The position numbers and the translations under genes were made by a program. Below the pieces are notes generated by a model. That model worked only from the letters and a program-made list of their open reading frames with translations, was not told the DNA's origin and searched no databases. This document shows, piece by piece, positions 8,623-17,934 of a stretch of DNA of 64,000 nucleotides. Source of the stretch: Phyllobacterium sophorae (GTDB taxonomy: Bacteria; Pseudomonadota; Alphaproteobacteria; Rhizobiales; Rhizobiaceae). The stretch lies in NCBI RefSeq assembly GCF_003010965.1, contig NZ_PGGM01000011.1, positions 124,001 through 188,000 on the forward strand. The letters are read 5' to 3'. Numbering within the stretch: the stretch's first letter is position 1; every line of letters starts with the position of its first letter.

Positions 8623-10398
8623 ATGACTTCTTCGAAGTTCCCACCGATCGCGGTCATTGCCGACGCACATTTCCATGATCTTTATGGCGATTATGACTTT
8701 GCCGGCATAAAGACCGGGGCCGGGCGGATGACCGCGCGCCGGCTGACCGATACGGTGCGTTCCACCCGGGTGTTCAACGAGAGCTATGATGCGCTCAAAG
8801 CGGCGCTGGAGGCGGTCGTGGCGCGCGGTATTCGCTTCGTCATCCTGCTTGGCGACTATTCCGACGACGGCCAGGTGGCGACCCTTGGCGCCTTGCGACT
8901 ATTGCTTGACGGCTATGCGCGCGATCATGGGCTTGTCTTTATCGCAACCGTTGGCAATCACGATATTTTTGGCCCGGACGGTCGCCATCACGCCAAGCGC
9001 CTGCTCAACCCCGACGGCACCTATACGATCGTTGCCAGCGACGGCGGCTTCGTCGATGACGATGCGGATGGAATGGTGGTGAGCGACAAGATGTATTGCC
9101 CGGGTTATCCCGCCGCATTGCAGGCACTGCCGGATATCGGCTTCTTTCGCCGGCCGGCGGACTTGCATTGGGAAACGCCATTTGGGGCGGACGATGATCC
9201 TGAAAAGCGGCTCTATTGGGTTTGTTCCAACGACGGGAAAAACCAATACAAGTTGATGGATGCGTCTTATCTCGTTGAACCGGTGGAGGGTCTTTGGCTG
9301 CTGATGATTGATGCCAATGTGTTTGAGCCGCGCAGTGGGGAATTTGCGACAGGCGATGCGGGGGCGTTCATCGACAGCACCAATGCCGGCTGGAATGCCA
9401 TGCTGAAACACAAGCGTTTCGTGCTCGATTGGGCAAAAGATGTTGCCGCAAGAGCAAAACGCCACGGCAAGCAGTTGCTGGCGTTTTCACATTATCCGAT
9501 GCTGGATATGCTCGATGCAACAACGCACGATGAACTTGGGCTTATCGGCAGGACCAGCTCAAGCGAGCGCATGCCTTTGCCCGGTGTGGCGGGCGCGGCC
9601 ATGGATGCAGGGCTTTGCATCCATTTCAGCGGGCATCTCCACATCAATGATACCGCACGGGTAGTGAAGGACGGGGGCTTCCTCGTCAATATTGGGGTAC
9701 CATCGCTGGTTGCCTTTCCCCCGGCACTTAAGATCGTGACGCTGGATGGTGCCACCCTTGATATCGAAACATTAAGCCTGGATCACCTGCCGATTAATCC
9801 TGCCATCCAGGAACAGTATCGCATCGAGATCAATCTAACGGGCAAGAAGGTTGGCAGGATGCTTGATGCCGACGATTACGGTCAATTCCTGTCGGCGCAT
9901 GTCGATCAACTGGTCGTATACCGCTATTTGCGGCGCGAGTGGCCGAAGGATCTGGCGCGGATCATCCCGCAGCTCAATCTCGGCGACCTGCTTGTGCTGA
10001 GCCAATGCGCGCAGCCCTTTCCTGTTGAGGATGCAGTTACGCTGATCCATGCGCAGCGCGCCCGCAACGGTGCAATTGTGAGGTTGCAGGCGCTATCTGA
10101 AGCGGGCGGTGTAACCATCGAACAGCTGGATGCAATCCCGGTTCTCGCTTTGCTTGGCGATTGGTATCGCTTGCGCATGGGCAGTGAAATGGCGCTCGAT
10201 CGTATTTCACCAGAGCAGCTTCGTGCCTATCGTTTTTTGATCCTGGTCTATGCCAGCGCTGCGGCAATCAAAGCCGGCGGCGCCCAGGAACGTTTCGGGC
10301 GGATGCTGCGCATGATGGACCGCTACCTTTCAGGCCTGCCTTCGCGCAATTTCAAGGTGGATCTTTTACGCGGAGAGATCGTCGCCAGCCCCGATTGA
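8623..10398 (+). CDS. Calcineurin-like metallophosphoesterase
   Basis: A 591-residue protein. The N-terminal half carries the five metallophosphoesterase blocks: ADAHFHD, LLGDYSDDG, VGNHD (residues about 107-111), FSHYP, and SGHLHIND. The C-terminal 200 residues have no domain I recognise. Small relatives of this superfamily cleave cyclic nucleotides, but this large form could act on other phosphoesters. It ends directly against the convergent mntR gene with no spacer. Confidence 0.82.
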   Translation: MTSSKFPPIAVIADAHFHDLYGDYDFAGIKTGAGRMTARRLTDTVRSTRVFNESYDALKAALEAVVARGIRFVILLGDYSDDGQVATLGALRLLLDGYARDHGLVFIATVGNHDIFGPDGRHHAKRLLNPDGTYTIVASDGGFVDDDADGMVVSDKMYCPGYPAALQALPDIGFFRRPADLHWETPFGADDDPEKRLYWVCSNDGKNQYKLMDASYLVEPVEGLWLLMIDANVFEPRSGEFATGDAGAFIDSTNAGWNAMLKHKRFVLDWAKDVAARAKRHGKQLLAFSHYPMLDMLDATTHDELGLIGRTSSSERMPLPGVAGAAMDAGLCIHFSGHLHINDTARVVKDGGFLVNIGVPSLVAFPPALKIVTLDGATLDIETLSLDHLPINPAIQEQYRIEINLTGKKVGRMLDADDYGQFLSAHVDQLVVYRYLRREWPKDLARIIPQLNLGDLLVLSQCAQPFPVEDAVTLIHAQRARNGAIVRLQALSEAGGVTIEQLDAIPVLALLGDWYRLRMGSEMALDRISPEQLRAYRFLILVYASAAAIKAGGAQERFGRMLRMMDRYLSGLPSRNFKVDLLRGEIVASPD

Positions 10399-10860
10399 TC
10401 AAGGGTTGGTCTTTGCCACAAAAAGCCTGAAGGCTTCCAAGGTTTCAGGGCTCACATGATGTTCGATACCTTCGGCATCAATCCTTGCCGTTTCGACAGA
10501 GATGCCGATAGCGCAGAGGAACGATTCAACGATGTGGTGGCGCTCGCGGCTTTGTTCTGCCAGCTGCTTGCCCGTATCGGTGAGGAAGATGCCGCGATAG
10601 CGCCGCTGTTGAATATAGCCGTCGGATGCCAGCCGCTTGAGCATCTTTGCCACCGTCGGCTGCGCCACGCCAAGGCGCAGAGCGATATCGACCTGCCTGG
10701 CCTCGCCCCCGTCTTCGATCAGATCGGCAATCAGTTCGACATAGTCTTCAACCAGTTCAGTGCGGCGATTGTGACGGGTGCGGCGAAAACTCTCCATATG
10801 GGTGCTGGGATCAACAAGCAGACTGTCGCCATCGCCGCGCGCGCTATCGTCGGGAATCAT
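10399..10860 (-). CDS. mntR: Manganese-responsive repressor MntR (DtxR family)
   Basis: A 153-residue protein colinear with Escherichia coli MntR: an N-terminal extension, a winged helix ([20 protein letters not shown]) and the dimer/metal region with [13 protein letters not shown] and [15 protein letters not shown], which contains the Glu/His ligands used for Mn(II). The ATG at 10860 is preferred over the internal ATG at 10797 because the extra N-terminal segment matches known MntR proteins, and a GGAAG element precedes it. It diverges from an oxidase-ZIP operon that carries an MntR-like operator. Confidence 0.9.
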   Translation of the reverse strand: MIPDDSARGDGDSLLVDPSTHMESFRRTRHNRRTELVEDYVELIADLIEDGGEARQVDIALRLGVAQPTVAKMLKRLASDGYIQQRRYRGIFLTDTGKQLAEQSRERHHIVESFLCAIGISVETARIDAEGIEHHVSPETLEAFRLFVAKTNP

Positions 10861-10992
10861 CTGATCTTCACTTCCGTAAACTTTTTTGACGCCGGTTTGC
10901 CTAAGTTAGCCCTGGCTATTCTTTCACCATATCCGCCAAATTTCTACACCTGGAAAAAAATTTGGCTTTTCAAGCGGGCAGACGACGGTCTC

Positions 10993-11016
10993 AAAATATA
11001 GCACTTGCTATAATTT
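10993..11016. promoter_or_regulatory. MntR-type operator
   Basis: The core is TATAGC-ACTT-GCTATA, a perfect 6-bp inverted repeat with a 4-nt centre, flanked by AAAA and ATTT so that 9 of 10 arm positions pair. It closely resembles the E. coli MntR box (ATAGC-N4-GCTAT with A/T flanks). It lies about 48 bp before the oxidase ATG and 133 bp before mntR, so it may control either or both genes. Confidence 0.75.
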
Positions 11017-11063
11017 GAGTACGATGCTTTAATTCATCCAGGTTGCTAATCGGAGCGGGACGT

Positions 11064-12185
11064 ATGCTGAAATGGGCACAGACAAATCTGAGCAGACGAC
11101 GTCTGTTGGGCGGAAGTATCGCAACAATCGGCGCATCAGCGATTTGTTCCAGCACTGGGAGCGCGCAGGAAGCCCATGGCAATCATGGGGGTCCGGCACC
11201 GAACGCTGACGCTGCGGCTTCGGCCCACAGGTCGGCGCACGGCGCGATGATGACGGTCGGGACCGTCGATAGTGCGCGCAACGGTTTCGATCCAACGGCA
11301 ATGCTGACTGATTGGTATACCGGTGTCGTGAGCGAGCTTCCCGACGGGCGCAAACAGCGCAGCTTCGAAATCACCGTCGAAGAAAAGGAAATTGAGATCG
11401 CGCCAGGTGTGATGTTCCCGGCCTGGACCTATAACGGCCGGGTCCCTGGGCCTGCGCTGCGGGCAACGGAGGGAGACCGTCTCAAGATCACTTTGAAGAA
11501 TAATGGCTCGCACCCGCATTCGCTGCATTTCCATGGGATCCATTCGGCGCGGATGGACGGTGTGCCAGGGGCCGGTGTCATCGATCCGGGCGAAGAGTTC
11601 GTTTATGAATTCGATGCAAAGCCGTTTGGCTGCCATCTTTACCATTGCCATGCATTGCCGCTGACCCGGCATCTCCACAAAGGCATGTACGGCCTGTTTG
11701 TCATTGATCCTGATCCGGCCCGTCACCCGGAGCATGCCGACGTTGCACAATCACGCCTTCTTGGTTCGCCTGAAAACGCAAACTGGCAGGAACTGGCCAT
11801 GGTCATGAATGCGTTCGACACGAATTTCGACGGCGAAAATGAGTTCTACGCATGCAACACGATCGCACATTGTTATGCCAAGGAACCGATCAGGATCGCG
11901 CGTGAGCGGCCGGTTCGGATTTACCTGGTCAATATTACCGAGTTTGATCCAATCAATTCGTTCCATTTGCATGCCAATTTCTTCGACTATTACGATCAGG
12001 GAACGACATTGACGCCGACACTGAAGACGGTCGATCTGATCATGCAGTGTCAGGCCCAGCGCGGCATTCTTGAATTTACATTCAAGGAACACGAGCCGGG
12101 GCTCTACATGTTCCATGCGCATCAATCGGAATTTACCGAACTTGGCTGGATGGGCATGTTCGATGTCAGGGAGACGGTGTCATGA
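11064..12185 (+). CDS. Tat-exported two-domain multicopper oxidase
   Basis: About 373 residues from the ATG at 11064, preceded by GGAG; a TTG at 11043 is also in frame. The N-terminus has a twin-arginine signal (LSRRRLLGG) and a hydrophobic stretch, so the folded enzyme is exported to the periplasm. Copper ligands are visible in HPHSLHFHGIH (150-160), in the type 1 site H194-C195-H196 with H203 and M208 in domain 1, and in HLHANFF and FHAHQSEF of domain 2. Domain 2 has Ala in the Cys position, so the type 1 copper sits only in domain 1, as in NirK-like or type B two-domain oxidases. The substrate may be Mn(II) or Cu(I), given the mntR context. Confidence 0.87.
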   Translation: MLKWAQTNLSRRRLLGGSIATIGASAICSSTGSAQEAHGNHGGPAPNADAAASAHRSAHGAMMTVGTVDSARNGFDPTAMLTDWYTGVVSELPDGRKQRSFEITVEEKEIEIAPGVMFPAWTYNGRVPGPALRATEGDRLKITLKNNGSHPHSLHFHGIHSARMDGVPGAGVIDPGEEFVYEFDAKPFGCHLYHCHALPLTRHLHKGMYGLFVIDPDPARHPEHADVAQSRLLGSPENANWQELAMVMNAFDTNFDGENEFYACNTIAHCYAKEPIRIARERPVRIYLVNITEFDPINSFHLHANFFDYYDQGTTLTPTLKTVDLIMQCQAQRGILEFTFKEHEPGLYMFHAHQSEFTELGWMGMFDVRETVS

Positions 12186-13384
12186 TGCACAAACCCGTCA
12201 ACGTTACCCAGCCGCGCGCGCCGGCCTCGCTGCGATTGTCGCATTGGCTTTGGCTGCTTGTCCCCATCGCTGTCCTGGCAATGGCAATCGTGTGGCTGTT
12301 CCAGGCAAACCCGCTGCAAAGTTTCAACAACGGCGCCCCGCCGGTTGAGAACCTGACCATCGAACGAACGATCCTTGACCACAACGGATTGCAGCTCCTG
12401 GTGCGTGCCGGAGGCTCCGATCCGATGATGATTGCTCAGGTCCAGGTCGACGATGCCTATTGGGAATTCCAGCAAAACCCGCAAGGCCGCATTGCAAGGG
12501 GCGAAACAGCCTGGATCAGCTTGCCCTTCCCGTGGGTGCTTGGAGAAACGCACAAGGTCAATTTTGTCACAAATACCGGAGCGACATTCGAGCACGAGAT
12601 CGCCGTAGCCGTGCCAACGCCGGTCGCCACCTCTTCAAGCCTGTGGTCGCAAGCAGTTCTGGGTGCTTTCGTTGGGATTCTTCCTGTCGCCATCGGCCTC
12701 ATGTGCTATCCGGCACTGCGCGGTGCGGGCCCGGGAACGATGACGTTCCTTCTGGCGATGACGGTTGGTCTGCTGGCATTCCTTTTGATCGACACCCTGG
12801 TTGAGGCGCTGGAATTTGCAGCAAAGTCAGCGGCAATTTTCCAGGGCAGCGCCATGGTCGTGCTGGTGACCATGGCCAGCTTCCTCGTGTTAATGGGTAT
12901 CGGGCGAAGACACGGAACACCAACGGGCCTGGCTTTGGCGACCTATATTGCGCTTGGTATCGGTCTGCACAATTTCGGCGAGGGACTGGCTATCGGCGCG
13001 GCATTTACTGCCGGTGCTGCCGGATTGGGAACATTCCTCGTCCTCGGCTTCACCTTGCACAATATCACCGAAGGTATTGGAATTGCCGCGCCGATATTGA
13101 GAAAAACGCCAACGCTCGCCGCTTTTGCAGGTTTGACACTCCTGGCCGGAGGGCCCGCCGTTATCGGAATATGGCTTGGCAGCCTTGCCTATGCCCCCCA
13201 GTGGACGGCAATTGCTCTGGCAATCGGGGCAGGCGCGATCGCCCAGGTCATCATCGAGGTCAGCGCTCTCATCGTGCGCTCGCGCAGCGCCGGCATTTCC
13301 GCCTTGCTTGCCCCTTCAACATTTGGCGGTCTGGCAGCGGGCGCCAGCTTCATGTACATCACTGCCATGCTCGTCAAAATCTGA
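12182..13384 (+). CDS. ZIP family metal permease with periplasmic N-terminal domain
   Basis: A 400-residue protein translated from an ATG that overlaps the oxidase stop (ATGA). A first membrane segment (residues 21-40) is followed by a soluble region of about 110 residues, then seven or eight segments. The ZIP metal-site motifs are H263-N264-F-G-E267-G and H293-N294-I-T-E297-G. ZIP proteins move divalent metals toward the cytoplasm. The extra N-terminal domain is not part of the basic family and might dock to the co-encoded oxidase, which is inference. Confidence 0.87.
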   Translation: MMHKPVNVTQPRAPASLRLSHWLWLLVPIAVLAMAIVWLFQANPLQSFNNGAPPVENLTIERTILDHNGLQLLVRAGGSDPMMIAQVQVDDAYWEFQQNPQGRIARGETAWISLPFPWVLGETHKVNFVTNTGATFEHEIAVAVPTPVATSSSLWSQAVLGAFVGILPVAIGLMCYPALRGAGPGTMTFLLAMTVGLLAFLLIDTLVEALEFAAKSAAIFQGSAMVVLVTMASFLVLMGIGRRHGTPTGLALATYIALGIGLHNFGEGLAIGAAFTAGAAGLGTFLVLGFTLHNITEGIGIAAPILRKTPTLAAFAGLTLLAGGPAVIGIWLGSLAYAPQWTAIALAIGAGAIAQVIIEVSALIVRSRSAGISALLAPSTFGGLAAGASFMYITAMLVKI

Positions 13385-13425
13385 AAACCGGCATGGGGTT
13401 AGCGCCATATGCCGCCGAAGCGTCG

Positions 13426-13449
13426 ACAGGCAGCTACTTTGCTGCCTGT
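13426..13449 (+). terminator. Likely terminator of the oxidase-ZIP operon
   Basis: The arms ACAGGCAGC and GCTGCCTGT form a perfect 9-bp stem with a 6-nt loop (TACTTT), followed by a T-rich tract (TTCTGTTT) on the plus strand. It lies 41 bp after the ZIP stop and overlaps the last codons of the convergent cNMP-binding gene. Confidence 0.5.
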
Positions 13450-13898
13450 TTCTGTTTGCTGCGCGCCTCGCTAAGCTCCGTGGTCGTATGGCTGAGGCGG
13501 TCGGCAAGCACCCGCATGATTTCGATCGTCATTTCCGGGTAATCGCTCAAAAGTTTGAGGAAATGGTCCTTGCTGATGCGCAGCGCTTCCAGGGCCGAAT
13601 TTGCTCTGACGGTCGCGGTCCGTGATACATCGCATAAAATGGCAATTTCACCGACGATGGAATCGTGCTCGATCTCGGCGACCTTGATTTCGCCGCTTGG
13701 TGTGTCCGACAAAATATCGGCAGCACCGGTAAGGATGACATAGGCCGCATCGGCCGGATCGCCCTGGCGGAACAATGTCTGGCCTGCCTTGTAGCTGACG
13801 CGATCGGATGTAAAGGCCAGAAGCTTCAGCTTGGCTGGCGCAACCCCAGAAAACAGCGGCACGCGCCGCAACATCTCGACTTCATCTTTCAGCAACAT
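13434..13898 (-). CDS. Stand-alone cyclic-nucleotide-binding domain protein
   Basis: A 154-residue protein made of one cNMP-binding domain (residues about 12-130) and a short charged tail. The phosphate-binding cassette reads IVGEIAILCDVSRTATVRA and keeps the Glu and Arg that contact the ribose and phosphate, so ligand binding is plausible. There is no helix-turn-helix, so it is not a Crp-type regulator and more likely acts on a partner protein. It follows the 904-residue ABC-type gene by 56 bp on the same strand, making that protein the obvious candidate partner. Confidence 0.85.
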   Translation of the reverse strand: MLLKDEVEMLRRVPLFSGVAPAKLKLLAFTSDRVSYKAGQTLFRQGDPADAAYVILTGAADILSDTPSGEIKVAEIEHDSIVGEIAILCDVSRTATVRANSALEALRISKDHFLKLLSDYPEMTIEIMRVLADRLSHTTTELSEARSKQKQAAK

Positions 13899-13954
13899 AG
13901 ACGTCCACTATCCCCTTTTGCGCCATCCAGGTTCCCCGCCTTTGTGACAGCTTG

Positions 13955-16669
13955 TTATGACACCAGTTCTTTAAATATACCGTTTTTCTTCAAAAGAGTC
14001 GCGTGCGTTCCATCTTCGACCAAAGTCCCCTTGTCGAAGACAATCACCCGGTCGAACAGATTGGCTAGGGCCGTATTGGAAAGCACCCAGATGATTGCCG
14101 GGGCATGGCCCTCTTCATGCAAATTCTCCATGATATTGTGGGTGATCTGATCCTGCACGCGCTGGTCGAGGGCCGGCATAGGGCGGTTGAAGATCACATA
14201 ATCGGCCCGCTTGAGCAATGCGCGTGCGACGTTGAGTTTTTGCCGCTGCACATTGGTCAGCCGTTTGCCGCCCGAGCCAACGTCGAAATCCATGCCGATG
14301 GAGAGCACACTTTCAAACAGGTCGAGGCGGTCGAAGATATCGCGCAGGATCGTGTTGACGCGTTCCGAACTGTCGGCCTGCGTGAAGCCGATCCGGCCGA
14401 AAAGAACATTGTCCATCAAGCTTGCAGAAGCGATGAACTGCTCTGGATCATAGCGTTCAATGACAGCTTTAAGGTCATCGGGCAGGTCGTTGTGGAACCT
14501 TTCACGGGCATCGACGATCTTTGCCATGAGTTTATCATTGAGAAGACCAAAGCGGTGTCTGGGTTCAATGTAGGAAAAGCTCAGGCGAATGATGCTTGTG
14601 CGTTCATCCGACGAGGCGGCCTCGATGCCGTGGCCCTTAAGCTTTTGCAGCAGCTGCTGATAGAGCGGGATATCATCTGCGGTCATGAAGGTCAGCTGCT
14701 GGAAAAACGGATGGTCCGGCGGCAGGTCCTGGAACAGTTCCACCGCATTCTCGGCGATCTCAAGGCCCATCGTGTAAAGATCGATCAACAGATCGTTTTC
14801 GCGCAGGACCGCGCGAAAGTAGGGATGGGCGGCCAGTTTGCGATTGGTCATCATCGGCCGCTTCATCGATCCGAACAGAAGGTTTTCGCCAACGGTGGCC
14901 TGCGCATTGTAGGCGTTGAGCTTGAATGGCACGACGAGGTCGTCAAGGTCCTCTTTCTTCAGGCGCTTGCGCAAAGCCTGCCGCAACTCGACGATCCGGT
15001 CGGTCAGATCGGCATGGGCGGCGGTATTGACCGTAGAGCGCAGCGCCATATCGAGAATGTCCTGCGAGATCAGGACGGCATCGAGCACGGGACGCACGAC
15101 CTTGAAAAGATCGTCGGGTCCGGTCACACCAGCGGAGGCGTAGTCCACCCAGTCACTGTTAAGATCCAGCTCCGGATTGCCGGCGCGGCGTGCCTCATTG
15201 ATGTTCCACTTGTACTGTGCGGCGCTCTTTCCTTCATACTCGACCTTGGTCAGCGGGGCGTGCTTGAGGCCGTAAAGGAGATTGTCCCTCAGCGTTCCAT
15301 GGAAGAAGTAAGTATCGGAGGCGGCATAGCCAATACGCCTCCCGGTGACCGATTCCGGCAGTTCAAGGATGTCCTTGCCATCAATGGTGATGCGGCCCTG
15401 CTCGGGCCAGATGAGCCGGGCAAAGGCCTCGGCAAGATATTCCGCACCGCTGCCACCACTGCCAACGATAGCAACGGTCTCGCTGGGGTTTATCTCCAAA
15501 GAAACATGCCGCAGCAGCGGCGCTCCACTGTCGTCGGAAAGTGTGAGGTTGACCGCCTGCAAGGAATGTTCAAGACGGCTGACCGCTTCGGGCATCAGAG
15601 CCTGAATTCGCGGATCGACGAGACGCTCGACATTGAACTGTTCGACGACCTGCGCATATTTCACCTGCACATCCTGGCGTGCCTGGTCCCAGTCAATCAA
15701 TTCCTTCAGCGGGCCAGGCAGATCCTTGTAGGCGTTGATGACGGCCACAAGCTGACCGATATCCAGACGGCCCTGCAATGCGAGAAAACCGCCAATCGAA
15801 TAGAACAGGAAGGGCGTAACCTGCGCCAGGAAATTGTTGATGAATTTGACCAGAAATTTCCACTGGTAAAGATCGTAGCGGATGGAGAAAATCAGGCCCA
15901 ACCTCGCGGCGATGTCGGCGCGTTCGAAATTCGACGTGTCATTGCCGTGAATGGTGCCGATGCCGTCGACGATTTCGCCAACGCGGCCCGACAATTCGCG
16001 TGCCGTCAGCTGGCGCTGGCGGCCAAGTTCAAGCAATCGCTTGCGCATGCGCGGGATCACAACGCCCTGGATGGCGACAATGGCCGCAGCAATCATGCCA
16101 AGCCAGAAATTTTGCATGATGATGAAGACAAGCGCAGTCAACGCCTGGCCGCCAAGGAGTGCTGGCTGGACAAAGGCATCGCCGGTAAAGCCGCCCATCG
16201 GCTCGACCTCATCTTTGATCATCGTGGCGATTTCGGCTGACTTTACCCGCTTGAACTGGCCGGGCGGGAAACGCAAAACCCGGTCGATCAGTTCAAAGCG
16301 AATGCGCCGCAACATGCGCTCACCAAGGCGGCCCTTGTATGTGTTGATATAAAGCTTGAACAGACCGTTGATGATGACCAGTAACAGGAACACCAGGCTG
16401 AGCGCCATCAGCATCTGAAAGCGGGTGAGCTCGAGCCCGTTGAAGAACACCACATTGCCGATATAGGGAATATCGTACTGGATGCGCATGAAGGTCTGCG
16501 TGGCGCCGGGCGCGTCGAACCCCATACCCTGAATGGGACCGTTTACGATCTGTTTCGGCAGATCGAAGGACAGGAAGTATGGAATCATCGACACCGCCAC
16601 GACACACAGAATCCAAATCTGCTGAAGTCGTGTGTTCGACCAGATATAACGTCCTAGACTTTTTTCCAT
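13955..16669 (-). CDS. ABC-type exporter protein with altered, split ATPase domain
   Basis: A 904-residue protein. Residues 15-330 look like an ABC exporter membrane domain with about six segments. A nucleotide-binding domain starts near residue 370, but its motifs are changed: the Walker A region is VGSGGSGAE (402-410, Lys replaced by Ala409), the Q-loop reads GYAASDT, the signature is GSGGKRLTNVQRQ (798-810), Walker B is YVIFNRP (824-830) and the switch His is Asn (LSNTA, 863-867). About 330 extra residues separate the Q-loop from the signature. It is flanked by three glycosyltransferases and a cNMP-binding protein on the same strand. It may be a regulated channel or scaffold rather than a normal ATP-driven pump. 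Confidence 0.8.
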   Translation of the reverse strand: MEKSLGRYIWSNTRLQQIWILCVVAVSMIPYFLSFDLPKQIVNGPIQGMGFDAPGATQTFMRIQYDIPYIGNVVFFNGLELTRFQMLMALSLVFLLLVIINGLFKLYINTYKGRLGERMLRRIRFELIDRVLRFPPGQFKRVKSAEIATMIKDEVEPMGGFTGDAFVQPALLGGQALTALVFIIMQNFWLGMIAAAIVAIQGVVIPRMRKRLLELGRQRQLTARELSGRVGEIVDGIGTIHGNDTSNFERADIAARLGLIFSIRYDLYQWKFLVKFINNFLAQVTPFLFYSIGGFLALQGRLDIGQLVAVINAYKDLPGPLKELIDWDQARQDVQVKYAQVVEQFNVERLVDPRIQALMPEAVSRLEHSLQAVNLTLSDDSGAPLLRHVSLEINPSETVAIVGSGGSGAEYLAEAFARLIWPEQGRITIDGKDILELPESVTGRRIGYAASDTYFFHGTLRDNLLYGLKHAPLTKVEYEGKSAAQYKWNINEARRAGNPELDLNSDWVDYASAGVTGPDDLFKVVRPVLDAVLISQDILDMALRSTVNTAAHADLTDRIVELRQALRKRLKKEDLDDLVVPFKLNAYNAQATVGENLLFGSMKRPMMTNRKLAAHPYFRAVLRENDLLIDLYTMGLEIAENAVELFQDLPPDHPFFQQLTFMTADDIPLYQQLLQKLKGHGIEAASSDERTSIIRLSFSYIEPRHRFGLLNDKLMAKIVDARERFHNDLPDDLKAVIERYDPEQFIASASLMDNVLFGRIGFTQADSSERVNTILRDIFDRLDLFESVLSIGMDFDVGSGGKRLTNVQRQKLNVARALLKRADYVIFNRPMPALDQRVQDQITHNIMENLHEEGHAPAIIWVLSNTALANLFDRVIVFDKGTLVEDGTHATLLKKNGIFKELVS

Positions 16670-16803
16670 GGATAACCGCGCGCTGTGAAACAGCCTAGAA
16701 TTTCAATCATTAAAACGTTTGAAGACCCCATGGACGAACTCCATGATTCATTGGCCCAAGCCTACAGCATCCAAGCCATGAACGCTATATGATGTGGGCG
16801 TGG

Positions 16804-17934
16804 TCAGAGAAGCGCGCGCAGGACCGCCGCTGTGCGCTGTGCACCGTTCAAATCCAGCTTGTGCACATGCGGTTTGACCCGGGACAAGGCTGCCGCAACC
16901 GCTTCACGCAGAATGTCCGCGTCAAGGCCGTTTTCCGGCAAAGCGATTGCCAGGCCAAGCGCCTCCAGGCGCGTGGCGCGCACGCTTTGTTCAGTCTCGC
17001 CGCCGGCGGTGAACGGGATAAGAATCGAGCGGCATTGTGCCTGCAGAATATCGCAGACCGTATTGTAACCTGCCTGTGAAATCGACAGCTTCGCGCCCTT
17101 GAGCAAAGACGGAAAATCGTTTCGAAAGCGCACGAGAGTGACATTGTCCGGCGCTTGCCGAAAAAGAGCGGTAAAATCGCTCTCCGGTAGATTTGGACCG
17201 GTTATCAGACACCACGATCCGCTAAACGCGGAGCGTTTGGCTGTCTCCAGAGCCGAGCGGACAAGATCCAACCCGACGGCGCCGCCCCCGGCCGAAACGA
17301 CGATGTCATACGGGTCGGCAGGCGGGGCGGGGGCCGCTCCCGCAACAAGGCCGGTATAGATGATCTTGGCGGCAATTTCGCCCGCCAGCGGAAACGTATC
17401 GGGCAGCGTGATGAAGGACGGATCCCCATGGACGAGAACATGGTTGAAATGTGCCTTGATGAGACGCACGGTCTCTTCATCGCGGCCCGCCTTTGTGCGC
17501 TCCTGCAGGATGTCGCGGACCGACGTCAGAAGCATTGGCCGTGGTGACGCGGCTGAAATGGCGTCAAGCAAAGGCAAGAGTTCGAACCGCATTTGCCGGC
17601 GTCCAAAGGGAAAAGCTTCCAGGATGACGATGTCCGGGCGGGCCGCATGGAATGCCTGAAGCAGAAGATCGCGGCGGCGGTGCAAAAACGCTTCATCGAC
17701 CGGGCTGCCGAACTGGTCGGCAAGGCCTGAAAAACTTGCGTTGCCGGCAAGAACCGCAGGCAGCGCAACGGAGCGGACGCCGGGACCTGGAAAACCGGCA
17801 ACCTGCGATCCACCGGTGACAACCGTCACGTCGAAATTGTCCTCGGCAAGAGCCGTGGCAATGCGGCTGGCACGCGCGAGATGGCCAATCCCCAAAAGGT
17901 GCTGGACATAGAAGAAAATCCGCGGTGCGGTCAT
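16804..17934 (-). CDS. MurG/GT28-like glycosyltransferase
   Basis: About 376 residues. The ATG at 17934 overlaps the stop of the preceding gene (ATGA), which favours it over a GTG at 17946. The N-terminus (RIFFYVQHLLGIGHLARASRIATAL) has the GHLxR glycine-rich loop of GT28/MurG-like enzymes; the C-terminal half has VSAGGGAVG and the donor-site stretch SQAGYNTVCDILQ followed by LIPF. It is related to the gene at 19199-20410. Substrate unknown; third gene of the putative glycan operon. Confidence 0.8.
   Translation of the reverse strand: MTAPRIFFYVQHLLGIGHLARASRIATALAEDNFDVTVVTGGSQVAGFPGPGVRSVALPAVLAGNASFSGLADQFGSPVDEAFLHRRRDLLLQAFHAARPDIVILEAFPFGRRQMRFELLPLLDAISAASPRPMLLTSVRDILQERTKAGRDEETVRLIKAHFNHVLVHGDPSFITLPDTFPLAGEIAAKIIYTGLVAGAAPAPPADPYDIVVSAGGGAVGLDLVRSALETAKRSAFSGSWCLITGPNLPESDFTALFRQAPDNVTLVRFRNDFPSLLKGAKLSISQAGYNTVCDILQAQCRSILIPFTAGGETEQSVRATRLEALGLAIALPENGLDADILREAVAAALSRVKPHVHKLDLNGAQRTAAVLRALL

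Noticed and set aside
14105-16240. A 711-codon open frame on the plus strand
   Set aside because: It lies wholly opposite the 904-residue ABC-type gene, has no recognisable domain and reflects the high-GC antisense frame.
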